From the NCBI GenBank assembly GCA_964432985.1, contig CAYSPT010000057.1:1-32843 (forward strand): DNA of 32,843 nucleotides, given 5' to 3'. The DNA comes from CAYSPT01 sp964432985 (GTDB taxonomy: Bacteria > Muiribacteriota > CAYSPT01). Below, in pieces: positions 19,036 through 27,736 of the stretch. The translations under genes were made by a program, and so were the position numbers. Under the pieces are notes generated by a model. The model had not been told where the DNA came from. It saw only the letters and a program-made list of their open reading frames with translations, and ran no database searches. Each line of letters begins with the position of its first letter. The first letter of the stretch is position 1.

Positions 19036-19147
19036 ATGTGCGAGCCCCAAAGGCAATCTGGATGAATTCGTGACCTGGACAGATATTTGAGAAGAGTGAA
19101 GCCCCTTCGGCAACTTAAAAAAGTTCGTAACCTGGGTGGATGCTTAA
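18997..19147 (+). repeat. Three tandem copies of the nitroreductase 3' end, each with its own stop
   Basis: Copies of 39 bp start at 18997, 19052 and 19109. They encode GNLDEFVTWTDV-stop, GNLDEFVTWTDI-stop and GNLKKFVTWVDA-stop. The first two differ by one base and the third is well diverged. The spacers after each stop are also related (GTGCGAGCCCC, GTGAAGCCCC, GTGCGAACCAC), so the unit is about 55-57 bp and includes non-coding sequence. Only the first copy is in the gene; the others lie in the space before the HdrA/MvhD stop. Confidence 0.85.
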
Positions 19148-19174
19148 TACGTGCGAACCACTTAAGTTAAAAAG

Positions 19175-21412
19175 TTAAGCCTGATCCTCGGCCATTTCTT
19201 TTAGTACGCGGGCCAGCTTCTTTGACTCGTTAGTACCGAACCACTCCAGTCGCAGCTTGTTGGCGCCCAGGCCTAGCTGCTCGATCATCTGCTCCAGTCC
19301 GTGTTCGCGTCTCCGGGCCTTGAGGTTACCGGAGACGTAGTGGCATGAGCCCGGGTAGCAGCCGCCGATGAGCACCCCTTTGGCGCCCCCGGCGAAGGCC
19401 TGCATGATGAGCTCGCCTCCCACCCGGCCGGTGCAGGGGACCCTGATGATGCGGGCCGAATTGGGATACTCCACCTGGTCGTACCCGGCCAGGTCGGCAG
19501 CGGGATAAGCGGACCAGCGGCACAGGAAGGCGATGATCGTATCGGGTTTGGACAGCACTTTCACCTGGGCCAGCAGACGGCGTGAAGTCTCACCCTGCAT
19601 CTGATTGGCCCCCGCCGGGCAGGTGGCGGTGCAGGTGCCGCACCCCATGCAGATGGAAGGATTTACTTTCAGCTCCTCATCCACTACCTGGATGGCTTCG
19701 TAGGGGCAGGTGGACACGCAGATACGGCAGCCCAGCTCGGCGCAGACGGACGAGTTGATGGCCGGGATGGTCAGCGTGGTTTCACGCATCTCCGACGACA
19801 TGACATGGATCACCTCCGCCGCCGTGTTGCGGGCTTCGGCCACGGTTTCCAGCACGTTTTTCGGAAAGGCGGCCCCGCCGCAGATAAAGATACCCCGGGG
19901 GTTGGAATCCGGTGAACGTGAAGCGGCGATGTAATGGCTGGGAAAGGCACGTTCGCCGGAGGCACACTCGCCAGAGGCGATTCCCAGCAGGTCGAAGGTC
20001 TCGCAGTCGGGCCGGTATCCGTGAGCCAGCACAACGCAGTCGGCTTCCACCTCTACCGTTTCACCCAGCTGGACGTCTTCGGCCCGGACGGTGAGGTGTC
20101 CGTCCCCAACGGTTACCTTTTGGGCACCAACGGTTACCTCTTGGGCACCAACGGTTACCTCTTTGGCCCCAACGATTACCTCCGCGGGCTTACCCTGGAT
20201 GAAGGCGACCCGGTAGTTTTCTCTTAGCGCTGTGTACAGGCTCTCAAGCTCCCCGTAGGAGCGCATGTCGATGTAGAACACCGAGACCTCCGCGTCTGGG
20301 TTACGGTCCTTGATAAGCTTCGCTTCCTTCAGCCCCAGTAAGCAGCACACTTGCGAGCAGTAGGGCAGGTGGTGCTCGTCGCGTGACCCGGCGCAGTTTA
20401 TTATAGCCACCCGCTGCGGATCGATCTCCTCGGCGGTGACTTTCCGCTCGAACTCAAGCGGTGTGAGCACACCCGGGTGCTTGCCGTATCCCATGGCGGT
20501 CAGTTTCCCTATATCGTAGGGTTTGAATCCGGTGGCCACCACGATGGCGCCCACTTCAAGCACCCGTTCCTCTTCGGTGAAATCAAGGGTGATGGAGGGA
20601 GCGATTTCCTTGCATTTCCCGCAACTGGTACAGGCGGCGGCGTCGATGGCGTAATGGTGGGGGTAGGTGGGGCGGTAGTAGACGGCTTTCCGCGTTACCC
20701 CGTCCTCGGCAACCTCTACCGGGCACACTGCTTCGCACCGTCTTCCCGTGGCCAGTTCCTCGTCGATGAGGCAGTTGGTACGGGAAACATTCACCCGGTA
20801 GTTTCCCAGTTCTCCGTCGACGCCGGTCACCCGGGCGCCGGTTATGATATCCACGTCGCCGGCTCGCAGCACGGTGTCGATCAGCGGATTCAGGGTGTGG
20901 GCGTTAGGGGTTCCTTCGGGATAGAGCCGGTCGAGCTTGGACACCAGTCCGCCCACGAAGGGCTCCCGTTCCACCAGGTAGACTTTCAGATCATTCTCGG
21001 CTATCTGCCGGGCGGCTTCCAGTCCGGCCACCCCCGCGCCGATCACGAGGACTGCCTTGTGCTCTATATGGAATGTCTTGCGTTCGCAGGGATCCTTGAT
21101 CTTTGACCGGGCCAGGGCGCCGCGGACCAGGTCCCCAATCTTTTCAGGCGAAGCCCCGGCGAAGCTGCCCTGCTCGCGGACATTGACAAAAACGGTGCTG
21201 GCGCCGGGGAAAAACTGCCCGGCAATCCTCTCGGTACACCCGGCAATAATCACGTCGCCGCCGGCCTCCCAGACCATGGCGTAACCCTCTTCGCCGCACA
21301 GGTGGTCGTGGGTCACCACCTGGACATCGGGATCTGAACCGAGTCCGGGCGGATAGTCGATCTCACCATGGCACGTGCAGAGGAAGAGGCGTATCTTTCC
21401 GTCATCGGCCAT
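19175..21412 (-). CDS. HdrA-like FAD/iron-sulfur protein with C-terminal MvhD domain
   Basis: A 745-residue protein, last in the Hdr operon; AAAGGAAG precedes its ATG. Residues 1-115 are an HdrA N-terminal region with CTCHGE and GCTER cysteines. An FAD Rossmann fold (VLVIGAGVAGLEAA) starts near 118. CTSCGKC and the family's PYCSQVCC motif lie in the middle. Two 4Fe-4S ferredoxin motifs follow (CRICVSTCP, CMGCGTCTATCP). The last ~120 residues are an MvhD domain (CTGRVGGELIMQAF, GCYPGSCHY). In MvhD the first pair is normally CxxC; here it is C631-R-W-S634, so one [2Fe-2S] ligand is replaced by Ser. A 21-bp tandem repeat inserts VTVGAQ-type heptapeptides in the flavin domain. It probably links electron input at the MvhD end to the HdrA flavin. 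Confidence 0.9.
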   Translation of the reverse strand: MADDGKIRLFLCTCHGEIDYPPGLGSDPDVQVVTHDHLCGEEGYAMVWEAGGDVIIAGCTERIAGQFFPGASTVFVNVREQGSFAGASPEKIGDLVRGALARSKIKDPCERKTFHIEHKAVLVIGAGVAGLEAARQIAENDLKVYLVEREPFVGGLVSKLDRLYPEGTPNAHTLNPLIDTVLRAGDVDIITGARVTGVDGELGNYRVNVSRTNCLIDEELATGRRCEAVCPVEVAEDGVTRKAVYYRPTYPHHYAIDAAACTSCGKCKEIAPSITLDFTEEERVLEVGAIVVATGFKPYDIGKLTAMGYGKHPGVLTPLEFERKVTAEEIDPQRVAIINCAGSRDEHHLPYCSQVCCLLGLKEAKLIKDRNPDAEVSVFYIDMRSYGELESLYTALRENYRVAFIQGKPAEVIVGAKEVTVGAQEVTVGAQKVTVGDGHLTVRAEDVQLGETVEVEADCVVLAHGYRPDCETFDLLGIASGECASGERAFPSHYIAASRSPDSNPRGIFICGGAAFPKNVLETVAEARNTAAEVIHVMSSEMRETTLTIPAINSSVCAELGCRICVSTCPYEAIQVVDEELKVNPSICMGCGTCTATCPAGANQMQGETSRRLLAQVKVLSKPDTIIAFLCRWSAYPAADLAGYDQVEYPNSARIIRVPCTGRVGGELIMQAFAGGAKGVLIGGCYPGSCHYVSGNLKARRREHGLEQMIEQLGLGANKLRLEWFGTNESKKLARVLKEMAEDQA
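20111..20173 (-). repeat. In-frame 21-bp tandem repeat inside the HdrA/MvhD gene
   Basis: Three consecutive 21-bp units (20111, 20132, 20153) plus partial flanking copies encode EVTVGAQ-like heptapeptides (GAKEVTVGAQEVTVGAQKVTVG). The unit keeps the frame, so copy-number change would lengthen or shorten a surface loop without breaking the protein. Confidence 0.85.
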
Positions 21413-21502
21413 GTTACGTCTTCCTTTCGCGAATGTCTGCTGTTCTCATTCGTTTTTCATCTTCGTTAAATCATTCAAATTTACAGGGCACGTTCATGTC
21501 AT

Positions 21503-23119
21503 TCACCGCAGCGCTTCGGCGATCAAGCTGGTGATGTCCTGTATCGTTAAGTCCACCTCGGAATCGGGCGCCGATTTGGCGCAGTTCAGGTGGATCTGGC
21601 ACTTGGGACAGGCGGTCACCAGGGTGTCCGCCCCGGTGCCGGCGGCCTCGTTCAGCCGGGCCACCTGAATCTTCTTGTTGGCCTGGAAACAGTTGGTCCA
21701 GCCGCTTGATCCGCAGCACACGGCGTCCATGCGGTTGTGAGGCATCTCTTTGAGGTCCAACCCGGGAATAGTGTTTATGATCTCCCGGGGCTCCTGGAGA
21801 ACTCCCGAGAGCCGTCCCAGGCGGCACGGATCCTGGAAAGTGACCGTTTGGGTGCCCGCTTTGGGCACTGTTTTTTTTACTTCTACCGGTTGTGCTCCGC
21901 CGGTTTTAAACTCCTCCGCCACCAGAGCGGTCAGGTGCACCGCTTCGAACGGAAGCCCGTTGAACATGGTGCGGTAGGTTTCGTTGAAGGTGTAGAAGCA
22001 CTCCGCGCAGGTGAACACCACCCGGGAAGCGCCAGTAGCTTTGACCAGTTCCATGTTGTACCGGGCTAACTGCTCGAACTCCCGTTTCCTGCCCGACCAC
22101 AGAAGGTCGTGCCCGCAGCACTTTTCATCAGGTGATATCACCGGCGTGATACCCAGGCGGTTGAGGATTTTCAAACCGTCCCTGGCGATATCGAGCAGCC
22201 GTGAGCCGTCCTGCTGAAACAACGGCTCGAAGTAAGGGGCGCAGCCGACGAAGAAAAGGCAGTCACCTTTATCCCTCGTGAATTCCGCACCTTCCGGTAC
22301 CCATTGCAAACGCTCCTGGGCCGGGCTCATTATCTGGACTTCGTGGATCTTCTGGATGCCTCCTCCGTGAGCGCACTCTCCGCACGTCCCAAGGGCGGTG
22401 GATTTGCGACGGACCTCTTTGACAAACTCGTGGTAGTTCACCTGGTGGGGGCATCGGGCGGCGCAGTGACCGCACGTGAGACAGCTCCAAAGTTCCAGGT
22501 CCCTGGCGACGCGGTCTTCCTGTCTGAAGGTGGCCCGCCGCAGGGTTTTGCGGGGATTGTAATCAGGCCGTTCCCAGGATATGGGGCAGACGCCGGTACA
22601 TTGGCTGCACTGGTAGCACGAGTACGCGCCGGACTTTTTCAAAACGGCCCCAAGATCAAGCGGCTCTTCCGGCTCACTTAAATCACCACCATCGGGTAGA
22701 GATGCTGGCTTCAGCGGGCTTTCTCCCAGTGCCCTGATTCGCTCGGTGAATTCGGTCATGAGCGCGGCGAACCGCGGCCCCTCTGAAGCCGACACCCACT
22801 CGAGAGCCAGCCGGTCCTGCCCTATCCCCAGGCAGGACACGATCGGGTGAGCCACGTTGTCAATCAAATTTCGGGCGTTTTCGTTACCGGTAAGATAGTG
22901 GCAGTCTCCCGGATGACAGCCGCAGATCAGCACACCGTCGGCCCCCTGCTTGAAAGCGTTGAGGATGAACTCCAGCTCCATCCGCCCCGTGCACATGACG
23001 CGGATGATCCGCACGTTTGGGGGATACTGAAGCCTGGTTACTCCGGCCATATCGGCCCCGGCGTAAGAACACCAGTTGCATGCGAAGACGATGATCCGGG
23101 GTTCGAACTGTTCCGTCAC
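21503..23119 (-). CDS. MvhD-HdrC-HdrB fusion protein
   Basis: A 538-residue protein. Residues 1-130 are an intact MvhD domain with CNWC, MCTGR and CGCHPGDCHY, i.e. all the [2Fe-2S] cysteines that the neighbouring HdrA/MvhD protein partly lacks. Residues of about 165-245 are an HdrC-type double 4Fe-4S module (CYQCSQCTGVCP, CLTCGHCAARCP). Residues of about 285-530 are an HdrB-type region with two CCG domains (EKCCGHD...CAECFY; DPCRLGR...CCGSSG...CPKCQ) for the non-cubane [4Fe-4S] clusters that reduce disulfides. GTG is the start, with GGAGG seven bases upstream. Its GTGA overlaps the HdrA stop, so the two are coupled. The fusion places electron entry and disulfide-type reduction on one chain. 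The natural acceptor is unknown, since methanogen CoM-S-S-CoB is not expected in a bacterium. Confidence 0.9.
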   Translation of the reverse strand: MTEQFEPRIIVFACNWCSYAGADMAGVTRLQYPPNVRIIRVMCTGRMELEFILNAFKQGADGVLICGCHPGDCHYLTGNENARNLIDNVAHPIVSCLGIGQDRLALEWVSASEGPRFAALMTEFTERIRALGESPLKPASLPDGGDLSEPEEPLDLGAVLKKSGAYSCYQCSQCTGVCPISWERPDYNPRKTLRRATFRQEDRVARDLELWSCLTCGHCAARCPHQVNYHEFVKEVRRKSTALGTCGECAHGGGIQKIHEVQIMSPAQERLQWVPEGAEFTRDKGDCLFFVGCAPYFEPLFQQDGSRLLDIARDGLKILNRLGITPVISPDEKCCGHDLLWSGRKREFEQLARYNMELVKATGASRVVFTCAECFYTFNETYRTMFNGLPFEAVHLTALVAEEFKTGGAQPVEVKKTVPKAGTQTVTFQDPCRLGRLSGVLQEPREIINTIPGLDLKEMPHNRMDAVCCGSSGWTNCFQANKKIQVARLNEAAGTGADTLVTACPKCQIHLNCAKSAPDSEVDLTIQDITSLIAEALR

Positions 23120-26100
23120 GGTGTATCCTCCCGTCCGGGATCTGATCCGCTGGATGATTTTTCGGAACGTTCGACCGCCTGGTCTTCCACGACGAACGCC
23201 GTTTCGATCATGGCGTTGATCTGTGGGCGATCGAAGTGCCGGGCGGTAATGGCCCCCGCCTGGCAGAGCGCCGCACAGGCGCCGCAGCCTTTACACACCG
23301 ACGGGTTGATTCGGGAAGCCTTTACAACTCCACCGGGAGCTTCGATCATTTCTATGGCGTTGAACTCGCACGCCTCAAGGCATTTCTCGCATCCGCGGCA
23401 CCGGGATTCGTCCTGCACCACCGCTACGGCTCCCTCGGCCAGGAGTGTGTCTTTGCTCAGGACGGTGGAGGCCCGGCCGGCGGCGGCCTGTGCCTGTGAA
23501 ATCGTCTCTTCCACCGATTTTGGGGCATGGGCCGTCCCGCATAAAAAGATTCCATCATTGGCGAAATCAACCGGCCGCAGCTTCAGGTGGGCTTCCATGA
23601 AGAATCCGTCACTGTTCAGGGGGACCTTGAGAAGCTGCGCGGTAGCGGTATTATCCTCCCGTGCCGCCGTACCGGCGGACAGAACCACCAGGTCGGCACT
23701 CACAGCCACCGGAGCGCCGAGGAAGGAATCGTTGACTGTAACGGTCAGCGTGCCGCCTTCGCACACCGCCGGTGCGCTCACCGCGGGTTTCTCTTCTTCT
23801 TCGTACCGCAGAAACGTTACTCCCTGCTCCTGGGCTTTACAGTAATAATCCTCCCTGAATCCGTAGGTCCGCATATCACGGTACAGGATGTAAATTGACA
23901 GGGCAGGGTTCAACTCTTTTAACTTCAGCGCGTTTTTAACCGCCTGGGAGCAGCACACCCGGCTGCAGTACGGCCTCTCGTCGTCACGGGAGCCGACGCA
24001 CTGGATCATGACTACGGTCTGAAGCGACGCCGGTTGCAGTTCTCCTCCGGCCAGTTTCTCTTCCAGTTCCAACTGGGTAACTACCCGGTCTTCCTCACCA
24101 TACAGGTACTCTTCGGGTGGGCACTCCCCGGCGCCGGTGGCTACGATCACCACACCGTGCTCCACTGACTGTTCGGTTCCGTCCGCCAGTGCTATGACCG
24201 ATGAAAAGTTGCCGACGAATCCGCTGATCTTCTCTAAACCGGCACCGGTAAACACCTGGATGCGGTCGTTGTTTTCAACTTTCTTCAGGAGAGACTCCAG
24301 TTCATCGGCGGGGCTGCTTCCGTCTATGAGGTACTGAATCCGCCGCAGGGTGCCCCCCAGGTGCTCCTCCCGTTCCACCAGGTACACCGGAAAATCCTGC
24401 CCGGCCAGTTGCAGCGCCGCCGTTATTCCCGCTAGCCCTCCGCCTATTACGAGGGCTGCCCTGGTGACTGGAATCTCGCTTTTTTCCAGCGGCTCCAGCC
24501 GGCGTGCCCGGGCCACGGACATACGGACCAGGTCCCTGGATTTGGCGGTTGCACCGGCGGGATCTTTCATGTGGACCCATGAGCACTGGTCCCTGATGTT
24601 TGCCAGATCGAAAAGGTACGGGTTGAGCCCCGCTTCTTTAAGCGTGTTTCTAAACAGGGGTTCGTGGGTCCGCGGGGTACACGATGCGACCACTACCCGG
24701 TTGAGGTCGTGTTTGCGGATGAGTTCCTTTATTCTCTCCTGCGAGTCGGTGGAACAGGCGTATATGCTCTCCTCGGTGAAAACGACATTTTCCAGGCCGG
24801 CGGCGTACTCGGCTACTGACGCCACGTCTACCACCCCGGCGATATTCGTTCCGCAGTGACAGACAAACACACCGATTCTCACGTCCTGTCCGGCGGAGTC
24901 CTTTTCGGCCGGGTACTGCTTGTGTTCCACCATAGTACCCCTGGCGCTTTTCAACAGCGACAGGGTTCTGGCAGTGGCTCCCGAAGCCTGCATGACCGTC
25001 TCCGGTATGTCCTTGGGTTCCGCGAAGGGGCCGGCCACGAAGACGCCTTCCCGCGAAGAATCTACCGGTGTGAACAGTCCGCAGCGGCAGAAGCCTTGCT
25101 CGTCCAGCGTGATTCCCAGTGCTTCGGCCAGTTCCCGTGCCGACGCGGGACTCTGCATCCCTACCGAGAGGACCACCATGGAAAACTCTTTTTCCATCAC
25201 CTGGTCCTCGGGAGAGGAGTACCTGATGATGAGGTTGTTGTTCGACGTGTTTTCCCGGATTTCCGCCACCCGGGATCGGATGAACCGGACACCGTGCTCA
25301 TCCCTGGCACGGTTGTAGTAGGCCTCGCACTCCTTGCCGAAAGCCCTGATGTCCATGAAGAAAATAGAGGTTTCCAGGCCGTCCTGGTGCTCCTTGGCGA
25401 TGACCGCTTCTTTGACAGCGTACATGCAGCAGACTGCGGAACAATGCTCGTTGGTAGTGGTGTCTCGTGAACCGACGCATTGCAGAAATGCCAGGCTCTC
25501 CGGTGGTTGGCCGTCGGAGGGCCGTTCCACCTTACCCTGAAACGGCCCGGAGGGGGAGAGGATACGTTCAAACTCCAGGCTGGTGACGACGTTGGGGAAC
25601 CGCCCGTAACCGTACTCCCGTTTCACCGCGGCGTCGAACACGCGGTATCCGGGAACCACGATAACGGCCCCTACCCGAAGCGACAGCTCTTCGGCGGTCT
25701 GCTCGAAATCTACCGCTTCGGCGGTGCACACTTTCTGGCAGACGCCGCACTTGCCATCGGTGAGATACAGGCAGGTCTCGGGATCGATGACGGCCACCGC
25801 CGGCACTGCCTGCGGGTACGGGATGTAGATGTTCTTCCGCTGATTGAGAGAAGCGTTGTACTCGTCCGGTCTTTTTACCGGGCATTTGGTGAAGCACACT
25901 CCGCAGCCGGTACACTTGTCTTCGTCCACATACCGGGGACGCTTCACTACTCGCACCGTGAAGCTGCCCGCTTCGCCTTCAAGAGCGGTTACACTGGAGT
26001 TGGTCAGCAGGTGGATGTTGCGGTTGCCCGCCACGTCCACCAACCGGGGGGCCATGGTGCACATGGCACAGTCGTTGGTGGGAAAGGTCTTGTCAAGCTG

Positions 26101-26241
26101 CGACATGACCCCGCCGATACAGGGACCGCTTTCCAGCAGGTACACCTTGATGCCGCTTTCGGATAAATCAAGCGCTGCCTGCATACCGGCGATACCGCCG
26201 CCGACCACCAGCGCCGCACCTATGTTATCATTCGCACTCAT
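23116..26241 (-). CDS. hdrA: Large tandem HdrA-type flavoprotein
   Basis: 1,041 residues when started at the ATG at 26241, seven bases after the upstream stop; a TTG at 26274 inside the upstream gene is less likely. It holds two HdrA-like halves. The first has the flavin fold ALVVGGGIAGMQAA, a cysteine cluster in NDCAMCTMAP, the ferredoxin motif CTGCGVCFTKCP, CGVCQKVC and HCSAVCC. The second begins with VCHCGTNIAG (residues ~460 on), a SCTPRTHEPLF stretch, a second flavin fold ALVIGGGLAGITAA and PYCSRVCC. It ends with two 4Fe-4S sites (CRGCEKCLEACE, CKGCGACAALCQ). HdrA carries the bifurcating FAD in the methanogen complex, and two flavins on one chain are compatible with a doubled or two-site complex. 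It is coupled to the MvhD-HdrC-HdrB gene by a GTGA overlap. Confidence 0.92.
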   Translation of the reverse strand: MSANDNIGAALVVGGGIAGMQAALDLSESGIKVYLLESGPCIGGVMSQLDKTFPTNDCAMCTMAPRLVDVAGNRNIHLLTNSSVTALEGEAGSFTVRVVKRPRYVDEDKCTGCGVCFTKCPVKRPDEYNASLNQRKNIYIPYPQAVPAVAVIDPETCLYLTDGKCGVCQKVCTAEAVDFEQTAEELSLRVGAVIVVPGYRVFDAAVKREYGYGRFPNVVTSLEFERILSPSGPFQGKVERPSDGQPPESLAFLQCVGSRDTTTNEHCSAVCCMYAVKEAVIAKEHQDGLETSIFFMDIRAFGKECEAYYNRARDEHGVRFIRSRVAEIRENTSNNNLIIRYSSPEDQVMEKEFSMVVLSVGMQSPASARELAEALGITLDEQGFCRCGLFTPVDSSREGVFVAGPFAEPKDIPETVMQASGATARTLSLLKSARGTMVEHKQYPAEKDSAGQDVRIGVFVCHCGTNIAGVVDVASVAEYAAGLENVVFTEESIYACSTDSQERIKELIRKHDLNRVVVASCTPRTHEPLFRNTLKEAGLNPYLFDLANIRDQCSWVHMKDPAGATAKSRDLVRMSVARARRLEPLEKSEIPVTRAALVIGGGLAGITAALQLAGQDFPVYLVEREEHLGGTLRRIQYLIDGSSPADELESLLKKVENNDRIQVFTGAGLEKISGFVGNFSSVIALADGTEQSVEHGVVIVATGAGECPPEEYLYGEEDRVVTQLELEEKLAGGELQPASLQTVVMIQCVGSRDDERPYCSRVCCSQAVKNALKLKELNPALSIYILYRDMRTYGFREDYYCKAQEQGVTFLRYEEEEKPAVSAPAVCEGGTLTVTVNDSFLGAPVAVSADLVVLSAGTAAREDNTATAQLLKVPLNSDGFFMEAHLKLRPVDFANDGIFLCGTAHAPKSVEETISQAQAAAGRASTVLSKDTLLAEGAVAVVQDESRCRGCEKCLEACEFNAIEMIEAPGGVVKASRINPSVCKGCGACAALCQAGAITARHFDRPQINAMIETAFVVEDQAVERSEKSSSGSDPGREDTP

Positions 26242-26248
26242 ATCCACA

Positions 26249-27397
26249 CTAGCTACCGGCCGCCTGCCGGACAAGTTCGGTCACGTCGGCTATGGCCAGA
26301 TCATCTTCTTTATCAAGCGTCTTCACACTGTCTTCAAAGTTGGAGATGCAATACGGGCAGCAGGTGGCCAGGATGTCGGCCCCCACCTCGATGGCCTGCT
26401 CTATCCGCAGGTCGGAGATCCGTTTGCCCTTGACCCGCTCCAGCCATATTCCGCCTCCGCCCCCCCCGCAGCACATACTGTCTTCACGGCACTGGGGAAG
26501 CTCAAGCAGTTCAAGCCCGGGGATGGCTGCCAGAAGTTCCCGGGGTTCGTCGTAGATTTCGTTGTGCCGTCCCAGGTAACAGGGATCGTGATAGGCAACT
26601 TTTTTGTTCAACGGTTCGGTCAGCTTGAGCGTCCCGGCTGCTGCTAACTCGTTGAGCAACTGCACTATGTGGACAGCCTCGAAGTCGCTCCCAAACTCAC
26701 CGTATTCGTTGGAAAAGGTGTGATAGCAGTGGGGAGACGAGGTGACGATACGTTTCACGCCGCGGTCGTTGAACAATTGGATGTTTTTTGGGGTCGTCTC
26801 CAGGAAAATGTCCTCTGCGCCAGCTTTGCGGATGGCTTCGCAGCAGCAGCTTTCCTCGTTGCCGATGGTACCGAAGGAAACGCCGGTTTTCTTAAGCAAG
26901 GCTACCTGGGCGCGGGTCACTTTTATGTTGCGCGGATCGTAGCAGCCGGTGCAGCAAGCAAAGAAGAAGTACTCCTGCTCCCCGGTGAATTCCGGTACCT
27001 CGAGATCCCTGGCCCAATCGGTTCTCTTGTCCCGGGGCTCCGACCAGGGATTGCCTTCTCCCATGATACTTGCCATAGCGCCGCTCAGTGTTTTGGGTAC
27101 CGCTCCGTACTCGGACATAACCCGGCGGATGGCCCGCATGAGGTCGATGGTGGCCACTCCCCGGGGGCATCGCGCCACGCACGCGCGGCAGGTGGAGCAC
27201 ATCCAGATTTCATCCTCTTCGTAATCGGCCAGGCCGAGCTGAGCCTGGTGGATCATCTTTCGGATGGTGGCTTCCGTCACCTTGTTCCAGGGACAGGTGG
27301 CGGTGCAGGTGCCGCACTTGAAGCACAGGGTGAGTTTCTCACCGCCTGCTTCAATCAACGCTTCCCGTATCTCGTCGAACGGTTCGAGGGCTTCCAT
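26249..27397 (-). CDS. HdrC-HdrB-type (HdrD-like) iron-sulfur protein
   Basis: 382 residues from the ATG at 27397, chosen because AGGAGA lies eight bases upstream; a TTG at 27445 would add 16 residues. It is the first gene of the Hdr operon. The N-terminal part has two 4Fe-4S motifs (CFKCGTCTATCP near 25, CSTCRACVARCP near 66). The rest carries two CCG-type cysteine regions (CCTGCYDP, ESCCCEA and SPHCYH; then DPCYLGR, MCCGGGGGG and CCPYC). This is the layout of HdrD and of related subunits that pass electrons to disulfides, quinones or menaquinone-linked enzymes. No membrane segments are present. Together with the MvhD-HdrC-HdrB protein it gives the operon two HdrB-type modules to match the doubled HdrA. 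Confidence 0.9.
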   Translation of the reverse strand: MEALEPFDEIREALIEAGGEKLTLCFKCGTCTATCPWNKVTEATIRKMIHQAQLGLADYEEDEIWMCSTCRACVARCPRGVATIDLMRAIRRVMSEYGAVPKTLSGAMASIMGEGNPWSEPRDKRTDWARDLEVPEFTGEQEYFFFACCTGCYDPRNIKVTRAQVALLKKTGVSFGTIGNEESCCCEAIRKAGAEDIFLETTPKNIQLFNDRGVKRIVTSSPHCYHTFSNEYGEFGSDFEAVHIVQLLNELAAAGTLKLTEPLNKKVAYHDPCYLGRHNEIYDEPRELLAAIPGLELLELPQCREDSMCCGGGGGGIWLERVKGKRISDLRIEQAIEVGADILATCCPYCISNFEDSVKTLDKEDDLAIADVTELVRQAAGS

Positions 27398-27481
27398 TAC
27401 ATGTTCTCCTGCTTCAATCGGAGTCTGGGCTCCGGAATTGATCAATGATCGTTACTATTCATTTTGTTTTATCTACACCGA

Positions 27482-27498
27482 ACGAAGAAAGACTTCGT
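27482..27498. promoter_or_regulatory. Inverted repeat in the Hdr operon leader
   Basis: ACGAAG-AAAGA-CTTCGT is a perfect 6-bp dyad about 85 bp upstream of the first Hdr gene and downstream of the candidate promoter. It may be an operator or a small RNA hairpin; nothing identifies the factor. The rest of the 339-bp divergent space 27398-27736 shows no gene. Confidence 0.4.
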
Positions 27499-27566
27499 AG
27501 TGGGCGTAGTGGTAATGCATGAGAACTATCCCAACAGGAAACTTTTGATATATGAGGATAGATTTA

Positions 27567-27595
27567 ATCTAACAGGCTGCCCGGTAGTCTGTCAA
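27567..27595 (-). promoter_or_regulatory. Candidate promoter of the Hdr operon
   Basis: On the minus strand a perfect TTGACA (27595-27590) is followed after 17 bp by TTAGAT (27572-27567), a poor -10. It lies 170 bp upstream of the first Hdr start. The strong -35 and correct spacing support it, while the weak -10 suggests an activator or a different element. Confidence 0.45.
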
Positions 27596-27700
27596 ACGTA
27601 GAAAATCTTTCGGCCCACCGGTAACCCCGCTTTCGTTTAAGGATTATCTTCCCGCCCTCCAGTAGAAACAATGGATTCTCTGCTGTGTATGTGTGTCAAC

Positions 27701-27729
27701 TTGCGGATAATATGATTTTTTGTTATTCT
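27701..27729 (+). promoter_or_regulatory. Candidate promoter giving a leaderless cobO transcript
   Basis: TTGCGG (27701-27706), a 17-bp spacer and TATTCT (27724-27729) put the expected transcription start at about 27736, i.e. at the ATG of the adenosyltransferase gene. No ribosome-binding sequence precedes that ATG, which fits a leaderless message. Confidence 0.4.
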
Positions 27730-27736
27730 GACTCAT

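Noticed and set aside
26239..26274. TTG start at 26274 for the large HdrA gene
   Set aside because: It lies inside the upstream gene and adds residues before the flavin fold; the ATG at 26241 is closer to the expected start.
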